In this document: positions 18,180 through 26,623 of the stretch, piece by piece
How positions within the stretch are numbered: position 1 is the first letter of the stretch
Layout: every line of letters begins with the position of its first letter
NCBI RefSeq assembly: GCF_005405585.1
Contig: NZ_BJEQ01000004.1
Coordinates: 1-64,000, forward strand
Source: Agarivorans sp. Toyoura001
GTDB lineage: Bacteria; Pseudomonadota; Gammaproteobacteria; Enterobacterales; Celerinatantimonadaceae
Direction of reading: 5' to 3'
Length of the DNA: 64,000 bases
Made by a program: the position numbers and the translations under genes
The notes under the pieces: model-generated
The model's input: only the letters and a program-made list of their open reading frames with translations
What the model was told of the DNA's origin: nothing
The model's database searches: none

Positions 18180-19832
18180 TTATTTGTTTTTGCTACCTAG
18201 TTGCTGAAACTCACTTTTCAGGGTTGAGTAACGTTCGGCGTGGTTATCGTTGAGTTTCAAGCCGTCGAGAAGCTTAATTGTGGTTTTACAGTCGGTGAGC
18301 AGTTGGCCACTAATGCCTTTTTGTGATTGGTTTAATTGTTTAAGTATCGCTTGGATCTTATTGAGAATGGCACCAGTGTTGCCTGGGGCCACTTGGAGCG
18401 CTTTGTCAAAGAAGTTAGTGGCTTCAATGTAGCGACTCTCTTCATAAGCCTCGATACCCATTTTATTGTATTCGCGGAACTGGCCTAGTTTCAATTCAAA
18501 ATCTTCAGCTCTCAGTACTTTTTGGGCCGAAGAGAGTGAAATCGGGTCTATATCAGCTCGTTTTTCTAACTCTTCAGCAAAGGGCATCGCATATTCAAAC
18601 TCACCCACTGAGTTCAACGTTAGAAAGGTATCGGGTAACAGTTCGCCACTTACTTTACTGGGCTCTTCTAACAAGCCTTCGTGACTATCAAATAGTAAGC
18701 GCTTGGCTTTGTTCATTTCGCCTTTAGTGGCATGTACACGAGCTTGGCTAATGCCTTCAAAGGCGTCAAAGTTAAAGTCTTCGTCTTTACCTTCTTCACG
18801 GCGGGCGTGAAATAGCACCGAGTTTACTTCTTGTAGCAGGCGGTTTTTACGGTATAAGTCATCTTCATTCTGGGCTTCATCAATCAGGCTACGAACGTAA
18901 TTACATAGATGATGTGGACCACGGTGAATGGAGCGTCGCGCTAACTGTAAAATGGTAGAGAAGGTTTCTTTAGCTAAGGTAAGGTCACCTGCTTCCATGG
19001 CGAGTTCGGCCAACAACTGTTGGCGTTCGATACTGTTTACTGCCAGCTTTGAGGCTTTAAGCACCGTTTCCAATGCTTTGTCGGTTTCGCCTTCGGCGCG
19101 ATAGGCGCGGGCTAACCAGTCGTAACCAGTAAGTAATAGCGGGCTTTCGGTTACCGAACGGCTAAGTGTATTAATTGCGCTTTTATTGTCTTTAAGTAAC
19201 AAATGCACTCGGCCAAGTGTTGCCTTAGCCCAAGTTTGTTTGCGTTCTTCAAGTATGGTTTCAAGAGCCACTTTGGCGGCTTCAAATTCACCTAAGGCAA
19301 TTTGTGCTTCTACTCGCATGTTGCGGCAATAATTAGTGTAGCGACTTTCTGCTTCAATCTGTTGATCACATAGCTCAATGACTTTGTTGTAGTCTTTCTT
19401 CGCTAATGCTTGGAAAACTTCACGCAGGCTTTGGCGTTTAACATGGGCTCTGGCTAAGCGATTATGTAATTGAAACTGCGAGAAGGGTTTAGTGATAAAT
19501 TCATCGGGTTCCATCTCTAAAGCACTTAGCACCATGCTTTTGTTGTTATCACCGCTAATGATAAAAAATAGAGCGTCTACTTCTAATAGTTGGCTAACTC
19601 TTAGCTCTTCAAGTAATTGGCCACCGTTTTTGCCGGTGCCTAAATTGTAATCAACCAACAAAATGTCAAATTTTCGTTTACGACAGGCTCTTACTGCTGC
19701 TTCACCAGTATTGGCAAAAAAAACATCGTTTGCGCCAAAATTTTGCAACATAGCCTTAAGCATGACCTGAAACGCTCGTTGGTCATCAACAATAAGTATT
19801 TGCTTCCCGCTGTAATTGTATTGCGCTGCCAT
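18180..19832 (-). CDS. Response regulator with receiver domain and TPR-like helical repeats
   Basis: 550 residues. The receiver domain (about 10-130) has acidic pair Asp16/Asp17, phosphoacceptor Asp61 ('ILLVDYNLGTGKNG'), and Lys115 ('EFITKPFS'). From about 140 to the end are TPR-type repeats ('YNKVIELCDQQIEAESRY', 'AKATLGRVHLLLKDNKSAINTLSRSV', 'GYDWLARAYRAEGETDKALETVL', 'EATNFFDKALQVAPGNTGAI'). There is no DNA-binding or enzymatic domain, so the output is probably protein-protein contact. No cognate kinase gene is adjacent. The ATG at 19832 opens right before the receiver fold. Confidence 0.88.
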   Translation of the reverse strand: MAAQYNYSGKQILIVDDQRAFQVMLKAMLQNFGANDVFFANTGEAAVRACRKRKFDILLVDYNLGTGKNGGQLLEELRVSQLLEVDALFFIISGDNNKSMVLSALEMEPDEFITKPFSQFQLHNRLARAHVKRQSLREVFQALAKKDYNKVIELCDQQIEAESRYTNYCRNMRVEAQIALGEFEAAKVALETILEERKQTWAKATLGRVHLLLKDNKSAINTLSRSVTESPLLLTGYDWLARAYRAEGETDKALETVLKASKLAVNSIERQQLLAELAMEAGDLTLAKETFSTILQLARRSIHRGPHHLCNYVRSLIDEAQNEDDLYRKNRLLQEVNSVLFHARREEGKDEDFNFDAFEGISQARVHATKGEMNKAKRLLFDSHEGLLEEPSKVSGELLPDTFLTLNSVGEFEYAMPFAEELEKRADIDPISLSSAQKVLRAEDFELKLGQFREYNKMGIEAYEESRYIEATNFFDKALQVAPGNTGAILNKIQAILKQLNQSQKGISGQLLTDCKTTIKLLDGLKLNDNHAERYSTLKSEFQQLGSKNK

Positions 19833-19938
19833 TTATGAGTTTTCTGATCACTTTTCGCTATCCTAGCATAAGTTTATCTCGGTTAAAGCAGAGAAGGGCG
19901 CAGAGAGTTAGTTGAGTAATACTATCGTTTATTTGATC

Positions 19939-19968
19939 TTGCCAAACTGGCCGGAATTGATTTAATAT
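19939..19968 (+). promoter_or_regulatory. Sigma70-type promoter of the candidate small RNA
   Basis: -35 TTGCCA (19939-19944), 18-base spacer, -10 TAATAT (19963-19968). The predicted start is close to 19975, exactly where the first strong hairpin begins. This supports an independent transcript with a structured 5' end. Confidence 0.5.
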
Positions 19969-19974
19969 TAATCT

Positions 19975-20210
19975 GTTGGTGAGACTTTTGGTCTCACCAA
20001 CGCTGAGTCAAAGCCAAACTTGGAGTGATCCAAGGTCGGAAAGTTACAGATCTTAAGGCTTATCCTTAAGATGGCTGGACCGCCTTAGTTGAGTGGTTAG
20101 ATTTGCACAATGTATGTCTTTCTACTTAGTAAGTTAGTCTATTTACCGTTTATTACTTTCCGTATTTGGTTGGAACGCCAAGCTAAAATTAGCTTGGCGT
20201 ATTTGTTTCT
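19975..20210 (+). ncRNA. Candidate structured small RNA, about 235 nt
   Basis: No protein-coding gene covers 19833-20379 on either strand, yet the plus strand carries a promoter, an 11-base perfect 5' hairpin (GTTGGTGAGAC / GTCTCACCAAC, 19975-20001), a stem CTTGGA-GTGA-TCCAAG (20018-20033), a perfect 9-base stem ATCTTAAGG / CCTTAAGAT (20050-20072), a small stem GGC-TGGACC-GCC (20072-20083), and a 12-base terminator hairpin (20175-20200). It does not resemble 6S, SRP RNA, RNase P RNA, tmRNA or Spot 42 as I remember them. GGA triplets in or next to several loops recall CsrA-titrating RNAs, but the repeat density is lower than in CsrB. Confidence 0.5.
20175..20210 (+). terminator. Intrinsic terminator with no plus-strand gene before it
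   Basis: A 12-base perfect stem ACGCCAAGCTAA / TTAGCTTGGCGT (20175-20200) is followed by ATTTGTTTCTCTT. The nearest plus-strand gene upstream ends far away, at 16390, so this terminator most likely closes the small RNA transcript. Confidence 0.7.
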
Positions 20211-20341
20211 CTTCTCCTTTCGCCCATTCATTTCAGTTTATTCTCGCCTGCAATAGCTCTTATCTAACTTGAGCTGTGTTTTTCTGTGTCTGTTGGTTTT
20301 GATCAAGCGAAGATGTGACGATTGGCATTTATTGCGGGCAT

Positions 20342-20367
20342 AAAAAAAGACACCCTAAGGTGTCTTT
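20342..20367 (-). terminator. Terminator of tRNA-Tyr
   Basis: AAAGACACC-CTAA-GGTGTCTTT. On the minus strand the stem is followed by seven T. It lies about 13 bases beyond the 3' CCA of the tRNA. Confidence 0.88.
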
Positions 20368-20379
20368 CTTTAACAAATA

Positions 20380-20463
20380 TGGTGGAGGGAGGTGGATTCG
20401 AACCACCGAAGCTTTCGCGACAGATTTACAATCTGTTCCCTTTGGCCACTCGGGAACCCCTCC
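20380..20463 (-). tRNA. tRNA-Tyr (anticodon GTA)
   Basis: 84 bases on the minus strand, class II tRNA with a long variable arm. Acceptor GGAGGGG pairs with the 3' CCTCC region, D-arm 'TTCCCGAGTGGCCAAAGGGAA', anticodon loop with GTA at 20429-20427, T-arm 'GGTGGTTCGAATCCACC', and an encoded 3' CCA. It matches E. coli tRNA-Tyr closely. It is a single-copy, monocistronic locus here, with its own promoter and terminator. Confidence 0.97.
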
Positions 20464-20478
20464 TGCTTGTGGAGCGGC

Positions 20479-20506
20479 ATATTACCAGAACAAAGTGGGC
20501 TGTAAA
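20479..20506 (-). promoter_or_regulatory. Promoter of tRNA-Tyr with GC-rich discriminator
   Basis: On the minus strand: -35 TTTACA (20506-20501), 16-base spacer, -10 TAATAT (20484-20479), then GCCGCTCC. This type of discriminator is usual at stringently controlled stable-RNA promoters. Confidence 0.7.
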
Positions 20507-20628
20507 GTAAAAATAAGCAGATTTTTACTGACTGACTACTGTTTGCTTATTATCTGCGCGTTTGATGCGAATAGACTAAAGTTTTGGCTTGCTTTTCCGA
20601 TAGCTAGAGAGAGAACCGGAGGGGCAAT

Positions 20629-21159
20629 ATGTTAGTTGAACAAATTAGAAATAGCAGCTTATGTGACGAACTGCAGTTGGGCGATACGCTTAACCAAAGT
20701 ACCGCTCATGGTGAGCAAGCGCGTTTTCATTTGTTACTAAGCATGTTGAGCCAAAACGTTTGTGACCAAGCTCAGTTTTCGATGCAGAAGCAAAATCGAG
20801 AGCAAATTCAACAAAGCCTTCGAGATAAGTTTCAATTAGCGAGTCGACGCCCCTTGTTGGCACAAGACGATGAGTTTGCAGTGCAAGCCAATTGGAGCAA
20901 GAGAGCGCAAGCGGGGGATATCAGCAGTATTCGCTTAGAGCAAGCTTTAGGTGGTTATGCAGCCTATGCTGATGACAGCGTTGAAGGCGTGCCCGTTGAA
21001 GTCATCAATAACGTGGACTTACTCACACGTTTAAAGCACTCAGTAGCCAAGCAACCTAACCAGCAAGAAGTAGATACTGAAGTGAAAGGCGTGGATATGT
21101 ATAAGGTACTAAGTGACTTTGATTACTCAAAGCCACTTAAGGTGCAGTATTTTAATTAA
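20629..21159 (+). CDS. Hypothetical protein resembling the VC2046/SO_2500 family
   Basis: 176 residues, no signal peptide or membrane segment, rich in Gln and charged residues. 'LCDELQLGDTLNQSTAHGEQARFHLLLSMLSQNVCDQ' at residues 13-49 recalls a small conserved family of vibrios and shewanellas named after VC2046/SO_2500, whose function is unknown to me. The start is ATG 20629, with a strong CCGGAGGGG ribosome site. The gene faces the purU gene, with only 11 bases between the two stops. Confidence 0.7.
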   Translation: MLVEQIRNSSLCDELQLGDTLNQSTAHGEQARFHLLLSMLSQNVCDQAQFSMQKQNREQIQQSLRDKFQLASRRPLLAQDDEFAVQANWSKRAQAGDISSIRLEQALGGYAAYADDSVEGVPVEVINNVDLLTRLKHSVAKQPNQQEVDTEVKGVDMYKVLSDFDYSKPLKVQYFN

Positions 21160-21170
21160 AAAATGCTTAA

Positions 21171-22007
21171 TTAACGAAATACCACGGTACGATTTCCGTA
21201 GACAAAAACTTTCTCGTCTAATACTTGCTGCAGGGCTTTACTTAATACCGCTTTCTCAACATCACGTCCCGCTTTAGCCATTTCTTCAGCGCTGTATGAG
21301 TGATCCACATGAATGACATGCTGTTCAACAATCGGCCCTTCATCTAAGTCGTTGTTTACGAAGTGAGCAGTAGCGCCAATAATTTTCACACCACGGTCGT
21401 AAGCCTGTTTATAGGGCTTAGCACCAATAAACGCTGGCAAGAATGAGTGGTGGATATTCAAAATTTTGTTATTGAACGCTTCTACAAAGGCTGGCGTAAG
21501 AATACGCATGTATTTAGCTAATACTACGTAGTCTGGCTGGTATTGTTGAACTACTTCAATCACTTGTTGCTCATGTTCTTCGCGGCTTAAATCTACATGG
21601 CTAATGTGATGGAAGGGAATATCGAACTTTTCAGTCAGGGTTTGCAGGCTATCGTAGTTACCAACTACCGCGGCAATCTCTACGTCCATGTCTCCGTATA
21701 CCGCTTTCATTAGCAAGTCACCCAAGCAATGGGCTTCTTTAGTCACCATGATCACGATGCGTTTACGGCCTGCGCTTTCTAATCGGCGAATACTACCAGC
21801 AGGTAAAGCGCCGTCTAAATCGGCTAACAGGGTTTTATCGTTAAAGTAGCCCTCTAGCTCGGTGCGCATAAAGAAACGGCCGGCAGCATTATCAACAAAC
21901 TCGTTGTTTTTAATGATATTAAGTTGGTGCTTAGCACAGATGTTGGTAATGCTCGAAATTAAGCCTTTGGCATCTGGGCATTCGGTTAAAAGGATTTTTC
22001 TTTCCAT
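21171..22007 (-). CDS. purU: Formyltetrahydrofolate deformylase
   Basis: Hydrolyses 10-formyl-tetrahydrofolate to formate and tetrahydrofolate, feeding formate to PurT and balancing one-carbon pools. 278 residues (280 in E. coli). It has an N-terminal ACT domain ('LLTECPDAKGLISSITNICAKHQLNI', residues 5-80) and a formyltransferase-fold domain with catalytic Asn-His-Asp in 'NILNIHHSFLPAFIGAKPYKQAYDRGVK' and 'DLDEGPIVEQHVIHVDHS'. It stands downstream of the YchJ-like gene on the minus strand, separated by 28 bases. Confidence 0.95.
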   Translation of the reverse strand: MERKILLTECPDAKGLISSITNICAKHQLNIIKNNEFVDNAAGRFFMRTELEGYFNDKTLLADLDGALPAGSIRRLESAGRKRIVIMVTKEAHCLGDLLMKAVYGDMDVEIAAVVGNYDSLQTLTEKFDIPFHHISHVDLSREEHEQQVIEVVQQYQPDYVVLAKYMRILTPAFVEAFNNKILNIHHSFLPAFIGAKPYKQAYDRGVKIIGATAHFVNNDLDEGPIVEQHVIHVDHSYSAEEMAKAGRDVEKAVLSKALQQVLDEKVFVYGNRTVVFR

Positions 22008-22035
22008 TGTCTTTTCGATTTATTCAGTTTTAAAG

Positions 22036-22497
22036 TTAAGATTTCTTACAGCACTGCTTTAGCTTTTTGCCGCTATTACAGGGGCATTTAGCATTGCGAG
22101 CCAAAGACTTAGGCGCAAATTCGCCATCGGTATAAAACCAGCGCTCTTGGCTTTTTACAAAGTTAGAACGCTCGTGCAAAATGTTTAACTGATCATGTTC
22201 TTGGTAATAGGCTTTAAATTCCACTATGCCAGCTAGGCCATTGGTAAGGTGGCAGCTAAAGAGAATTTGTAGCTTCTTCCATTGATTTTTTTCGTCTTCG
22301 CTAAAGGCGCTAGGCGCATCACCTTGACGAAAATCAGGGTGGTGGGTTTGCCATAGATAGTTAGCATCTCCAAGTGTGAAGGCGGTGTAGCGCGAACGCA
22401 TTAATTGCTCGCAACTAACAGGCTTGGAAGTACCGTTTATAAAAGGCTGGCAGCACTGATGAAAATCACTACTGCTGCCGCAAGGGCAAAGTAACAC
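22036..22497 (-). CDS. YchJ-like SEC-C motif protein
   Basis: Two Cys-rich SEC-C motifs bracket a small NTF2-like core: 'LCPCGSSSDFHQCCQPFI' at the N-terminus and 'AKCPCNSGKKLKQCCKKS' at the C-terminus, with 'LMRSRYTAFTLGDANYLWQTHHP' between. This is the architecture of E. coli YchJ (about 152 residues). The start chosen is GTG 22497 (153 residues), which puts the first CPC at the same distance from the N-terminus as in YchJ; an ATG at 22548 would add 17 residues unlike the family. The Cys/His clusters probably bind zinc; the cellular role is unknown. Confidence 0.82.
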   Translation of the reverse strand: MLLCPCGSSSDFHQCCQPFINGTSKPVSCEQLMRSRYTAFTLGDANYLWQTHHPDFRQGDAPSAFSEDEKNQWKKLQILFSCHLTNGLAGIVEFKAYYQEHDQLNILHERSNFVKSQERWFYTDGEFAPKSLARNAKCPCNSGKKLKQCCKKS

Positions 22498-22600
22498 CGG
22501 AAGACCCCAAATTTGACCAAGGGCGAAGTGTAGCAAGAAGCTGCCCATAAGGCAGCTTAATATTGGTTAGAGTTTACACATTGATGAGCTAAATTTGCGC

Positions 22601-24073
22601 TTAGATAAGGTTATTAGTCGCATATGTTGCTAATTGCGGGTCAAAGCGCTGGCCTGCGCGTTGTTCAAGCTGCTGCTGTAGTTGCTCACTGTTGCTGTAC
22701 TCAGCCAAAAATACCGCCAGTGCAATGATTCGAGCGAAGGGGTGGATAGCTTCGGCAGCTAGGCCTAAAGGCTGGCCGCTACCATCCCAATATTCTTGAT
22801 ATTGGTTCGCCACTATTAAGGCGGCGTCTATTATCATTTGTACGCTGGGATCTTGAAGATACTCAGGTAAGCCGCAGTGCTCAGAAATTCTATTCCAGCT
22901 ATCTTTATTTAGCATATTACAGCTGAGCAGTACGTCGGGCAGGCCCACATTGGCTAAATCATAAAAGCCTGCAATTTGGCGCAGGTAAAGGCACTCTTGA
23001 GGATTTAGCTTTAACGCGGGCGCTAGCTGCTCACAGTTGTTTTCAATAGTGCGCTGTAACTCTGTTTTAGGGCGTTCGCTTTGAATACTTTGGTAGATCA
23101 TTTCGACTAGCTGTAGTTGACCGTGAGCCAATTGCTTTTGCAATTGACGGTTCTCTAATCGTACCGAGGTACTTTGAATATAAAAGCTTAAGGGTTCGAA
23201 TTGCGGCTGATCTTGCTCTGTCCAACCTTCTAAATAAAACATCATTGGCTCGCTATCACTATTCGCTAAATAAAACAGCGCATTACCTTCTGCGTATTGA
23301 TGTTGTTGAGTTTGTTGAACTTGGTTTATCAGGTTTTGGATCCGATTGGGGAGTTCATGTAGATTGTGAATTTCTTTTAAATAGTCCAACTTACCTTGGC
23401 TATGTAAAACACATAGTTTTGAGCGATAAACGCTAATCGCCATTCCACTAATAGAGACATTATTAAGTTGTTTGCTAAGTAAACTTGATAGCTCTTCAAA
23501 GGCACTGGTAGCCAGCTTTTGTTCATTTTCACAATTGGCTAAGTGACTAGAAGAGTTTATCACCGCACGTAGGTTGTTGCGTTGCAAATGTAGCTCAGTG
23601 ATTTCTTGATAAGCCCTCAAAGAAGCACACATTAAGGTGTCTAAATTTACATCACTAAGCTCGGTTTTATTTTTGTAATCACTGACATCATATCGACGAA
23701 TAACATCTCTAATAGGCGCTAAACCGGGTTGGCCAGTCCGCAAAATAAGACGGATTTCGTGATTATTTAAACGCTGACGAATATCATCAATCAACAGTAA
23801 ACCTGCGTCATCACTTTCCATCACTACGTCTACTAAGGCGATTGCTACGTCGGCATGGTTGCTGAGTAGCTCGTAAGCTTCGGCGGCGTTGTAGGCATCA
23901 ATAAAGGTCAGTTTTCGCTCTTGGTAAGAAAAATTATTAAGCACTAGCTTGGTTACCGTGTGCATCTCGCTGTCATCATCAACAATGAGCACCTTCCAAG
24001 GCGTAAGCTCTATTGAGTCATTGGCGGCTTCGTCTTCTTCATCAAACAAAAATAGCTCTGCACTATCATCCAT
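22601..24073 (-). CDS. Response regulator with DUF3369 and degenerate HD-GYP domain
   Basis: 490 residues from ATG 24073, which has GGGAG seven bases upstream; an ATG at 24139 is possible but gives an N-terminus unlike the family. Receiver domain residues 25-150 with Asp32/Asp33 and phosphoacceptor Asp82 ('IALVDVVMES'), then DUF3369 (about 165-320), then an HD-GYP-like domain. In that domain HD is replaced ('FYDLANVGLPD' instead of HDIGK-type) and the later HH site reads 'ANQYQEYWDGSGQP', keeping only GxP-like remnants. It is therefore unlikely to hydrolyse c-di-GMP and may instead bind it or partners. Confidence 0.85.
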   Translation of the reverse strand: MDDSAELFLFDEEDEAANDSIELTPWKVLIVDDDSEMHTVTKLVLNNFSYQERKLTFIDAYNAAEAYELLSNHADVAIALVDVVMESDDAGLLLIDDIRQRLNNHEIRLILRTGQPGLAPIRDVIRRYDVSDYKNKTELSDVNLDTLMCASLRAYQEITELHLQRNNLRAVINSSSHLANCENEQKLATSAFEELSSLLSKQLNNVSISGMAISVYRSKLCVLHSQGKLDYLKEIHNLHELPNRIQNLINQVQQTQQHQYAEGNALFYLANSDSEPMMFYLEGWTEQDQPQFEPLSFYIQSTSVRLENRQLQKQLAHGQLQLVEMIYQSIQSERPKTELQRTIENNCEQLAPALKLNPQECLYLRQIAGFYDLANVGLPDVLLSCNMLNKDSWNRISEHCGLPEYLQDPSVQMIIDAALIVANQYQEYWDGSGQPLGLAAEAIHPFARIIALAVFLAEYSNSEQLQQQLEQRAGQRFDPQLATYATNNLI

Positions 24074-24214
24074 CGCGACGCTCCCCACAAATAGATTAAG
24101 ACTTTTATCATCAGTATAGAAAATTCCTAGAGTCTTCATGGATATTTTTCTTAAAACCCGATATTAAACACGCTAAGCTAAAGGGATTGCACATACGTTG
24201 CTAGGAAATTGATT

Positions 24215-25255
24215 TTGCATAATAAATTTGTTATTGAAGCCTTGGACTCTGGATTGGCTGAAGCCCTGAAAAACAAGATTGATCTTAAAACCAAGCCGCA
24301 AGGTTCCCTAGGGCAACTTGAAGACTTGGCCTGCCAGATTGGCCAGATTCAATCTACCCTAGAGCCTGAGATTCGTAAGCCTAAAATGATTGTGTTTGCT
24401 GCTGATCATGGGATAGCGAGTGAAGGGGTGAGCGCTTATCCACAGGCTGTTACGGCGCAAATGGTGCAAAATTTTGTTAATGGTGGCGCTGCAGTTAATG
24501 TGTTTTGCCGCCAACACCGCCTCGATTTCGAAATTGTAGATGTAGGCGTGGCTGAATTATTGTCAGAAGAGGGGATTGAGTGTTGCAAGGTAGCGCCAAG
24601 TACTCAAAGTTTTTTAGCGAGTGATGCAATGAGCCAAGCACAATGCATACAAGCCATTGAAGTGGGCGCAGAGCGGGTAGCGCAAGCCGCACGAGAAGGC
24701 TCTAACTTATTAGCTTTTGGGGAAATGGGCATTGCCAACACAGCTAGTGCGGCAGCGTTAATGGCGGGGTGTTTACAGCTTGATGTTGCAGAGTGCGTAG
24801 GCCGTGGGACTGGATTAGATGACCAAGCCTTACAGCATAAAGTCACAGTGTTAGAGCAAGCTATAAAGCACCACCAAGGTGACTATAGTGCTCAGCAGTG
24901 GCTGGCTAAAGTCGGTGGTTTTGAAATTGCAGCTATGGTGGGTGCAATGTTAGAAGCTGCTCATCGCCGAATGGTTATTTTAGTGGATGGATTTATTTGT
25001 TCATCAGCAGCTTTAGTAGCCAGCCAAATCAACCCTTTAGTAAAACAATACATGGTGTTTTGCCATCAAAGTGCCGAGCAAGCACATCAGCGTTTATTAA
25101 AAGCATTAGGCGTCAAGGCTTTGTTAGATTTGTCTTTACGTTTGGGCGAGGGCAGTGGGGCGGCGTTGGCCTATCCGTTAGTGTGTTCGGCAGTTCACTT
25201 TTTAAAGGAAATGGCTTCATTCGATTCCGCCGGAGTTAGCCGTGAGCATAGCTAA
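24215..25255 (+). CDS. cobT: Nicotinate-nucleotide-dimethylbenzimidazole phosphoribosyltransferase
   Basis: Makes alpha-ribazole 5'-phosphate from NaMN and dimethylbenzimidazole for the lower ligand of cobalamin. 346 residues. Landmarks are 'KTKPQGSLGQLEDLACQIGQIQ', 'VFAADHGIASEGVSAYPQAVTAQMV', 'GEMGIANTASAAA', and the active-site Glu in 'LRLGEGSGAALAYPL'. No ATG is available. TTG 24215 lies 8 bases after AGGA and is preferred over TTG 24209, which nearly touches it. It overlaps cobS by 14 bases. No cobalamin riboswitch fits in the short leader. Confidence 0.93.
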   Translation: MHNKFVIEALDSGLAEALKNKIDLKTKPQGSLGQLEDLACQIGQIQSTLEPEIRKPKMIVFAADHGIASEGVSAYPQAVTAQMVQNFVNGGAAVNVFCRQHRLDFEIVDVGVAELLSEEGIECCKVAPSTQSFLASDAMSQAQCIQAIEVGAERVAQAAREGSNLLAFGEMGIANTASAAALMAGCLQLDVAECVGRGTGLDDQALQHKVTVLEQAIKHHQGDYSAQQWLAKVGGFEIAAMVGAMLEAAHRRMVILVDGFICSSAALVASQINPLVKQYMVFCHQSAEQAHQRLLKALGVKALLDLSLRLGEGSGAALAYPLVCSAVHFLKEMASFDSAGVSREHS

Positions 25256-26045
25256 GCTGCTTAAGCATGAGCTCAACCTGCTGTTGAACGCCTTAAGTTT
25301 TTTTAGCCGAGTACCGGTGCCTAACAGTGTCACTTACAATGCGACCAGTTTAAGCCAGTGCGTGGCTTATTTTCCTTTTGTAGGCTGGTTAGTCGCGTGG
25401 CTTAGCGCTGCGGTAATGATTGGCTTGATCCCGGTATTGGGTGCGCCATTAGCGGTGTTGTTGTCGATGGTAGCCAGTTGCTGGGCGACTGGCGCATTTC
25501 ATGAAGATGGTTTTGCAGATTGCTGCGATGGCTTTGGTGGCGGTTACCAAACCGAACAAATACTCACCATTATGAAAGACTCCCGCTTAGGCACTTATGG
25601 TGTGCTGGGTTTGTGTTGCATGTTGGCGTTAAAGTTTTCCGCCTTATTAAGCCTTAGCCAGCAATTGTCGATGATGAATCTGTTATTGGTTATCTGGCTT
25701 GCTCATAGTTTAAGCCGCTTTAGCGCGGTGTTACTGATATGGCGCTTAGATTATGTACGCGAGCCATCTGAGCCAAGCAAAGCTAAAGCAGTCGCGCAGT
25801 CTATTGGGCGTAAAGAACTTGTGCTTGCATTATGTTGGGTAGCTGTTCCGGCAATCTTAATCAGTACTGATTTTTTGGCACTTGCTCTGATAAGTAGTTT
25901 GGTCGTTACAGTGCTTTGGGCCAGATACCTTAACTTAAAGCTTGGTGGTTATACTGGCGACGGTTTAGGGGCTCAGCAGCAGCTCGCAGAAGTGATGATT
26001 TATATTGCCTTGGTGGCTGGGTTAAATACCGGTGTATTGGTGTGA
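25242..26045 (+). CDS. cobS: Adenosylcobinamide-GDP ribazoletransferase (cobalamin synthase)
   Basis: Integral membrane enzyme joining adenosylcobinamide-GDP with alpha-ribazole (phosphate). 267 residues with several membrane spans. Signature 'GAFHEDGFADCCDGFGGG' (residues 85-103, acidic Mg-binding cluster), followed by 'ILTIMKDSRLGTYGVLGL'. 'LKLGGYTGDGLGAQQQLAEV' near the C-terminus is also diagnostic. GTG start at 25242 inside the end of cobT and a 4-base overlap (GTGA) with cobC suggest translational coupling. Confidence 0.94.
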   Translation: MSIAKLLKHELNLLLNALSFFSRVPVPNSVTYNATSLSQCVAYFPFVGWLVAWLSAAVMIGLIPVLGAPLAVLLSMVASCWATGAFHEDGFADCCDGFGGGYQTEQILTIMKDSRLGTYGVLGLCCMLALKFSALLSLSQQLSMMNLLLVIWLAHSLSRFSAVLLIWRLDYVREPSEPSKAKAVAQSIGRKELVLALCWVAVPAILISTDFLALALISSLVVTVLWARYLNLKLGGYTGDGLGAQQQLAEVMIYIALVAGLNTGVLV

Positions 26046-26623
26046 CCCGAGTATTGTTGATACGCCACAGCGCTCCACTGATTGCGCCAAATCATTGTTA
26101 CGGCCAGTTAGATGTCTTAGCCGAATCGACAGGCTTAACACAGGCGGTAACTAAACTCAGCGCTCAGCTTGCTGCATTATCTATCGACAAGGTTATTTGC
26201 AGCCCACTACAGCGTTGCTCACAGTTAGCTGACGCTTTGGGGTTAGCGAAAGTAGTAGAATACCAAACTTGGCTCAAAGAGATAAACTTTGGCCTTTGGG
26301 AAGGGCAAAGCTGGGATACTATTCCAGCCGCGGAATTACAAGCTTGGGCCGATAATTTAAACTCTTTTCGCTTAGGAAAAACGGGCGAAACGGTGACCGA
26401 GTTTCGAGCGCGAGTATTGAATGAATGGCTGCAACTGTGCGCGCTTCCAGAGCAAGAAAAGACCATAGTTTGCATCTGCCATGCGGGTGTTATCCGCACC
26501 ATTGTGGGAGAGGTACAAAACTTAGCTATCGAGCAGTCTATGACGCTTCCCCTTAACATGGGCTCACTCACTAGCCTTAAGATCCATTCTCAAGGAGTTA
26601 CGCTTGAATACACCAATCGTTAG
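26042..26623 (+). CDS. cobC: Alpha-ribazole phosphatase (histidine phosphatase superfamily)
   Basis: Removes the 5'-phosphate of alpha-ribazole phosphate or adenosylcobalamin phosphate, the last step of lower-ligand assembly. 193 residues. The phosphoacceptor His is in 'LLIRHSAPLIAP' (RHS rather than the usual RHG), followed by 'CSPLQRCSQLADAL', acidic 'EINFGLWEGQSWDTIP', and second His 'CICHAGVIRTIVGEV'. All catalytic Arg/His/Glu positions are present. GTG start at 26042 overlaps the cobS stop. Assignment to CobC rests on operon context as much as on sequence. No cobU is present in the cluster. Confidence 0.87.
   Translation: MTRVLLIRHSAPLIAPNHCYGQLDVLAESTGLTQAVTKLSAQLAALSIDKVICSPLQRCSQLADALGLAKVVEYQTWLKEINFGLWEGQSWDTIPAAELQAWADNLNSFRLGKTGETVTEFRARVLNEWLQLCALPEQEKTIVCICHAGVIRTIVGEVQNLAIEQSMTLPLNMGSLTSLKIHSQGVTLEYTNR

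Noticed and set aside
20315-20635. Plus-strand frames across the tRNA-Tyr locus
   Set aside because: They overlap the tRNA, its terminator and its promoter on the opposite strand, and resemble no protein.
24140-24214. Cobalamin riboswitch in front of cobT
   Set aside because: The leader between the divergent genes is about 140 bases at most and lacks a B12-box-like stretch.
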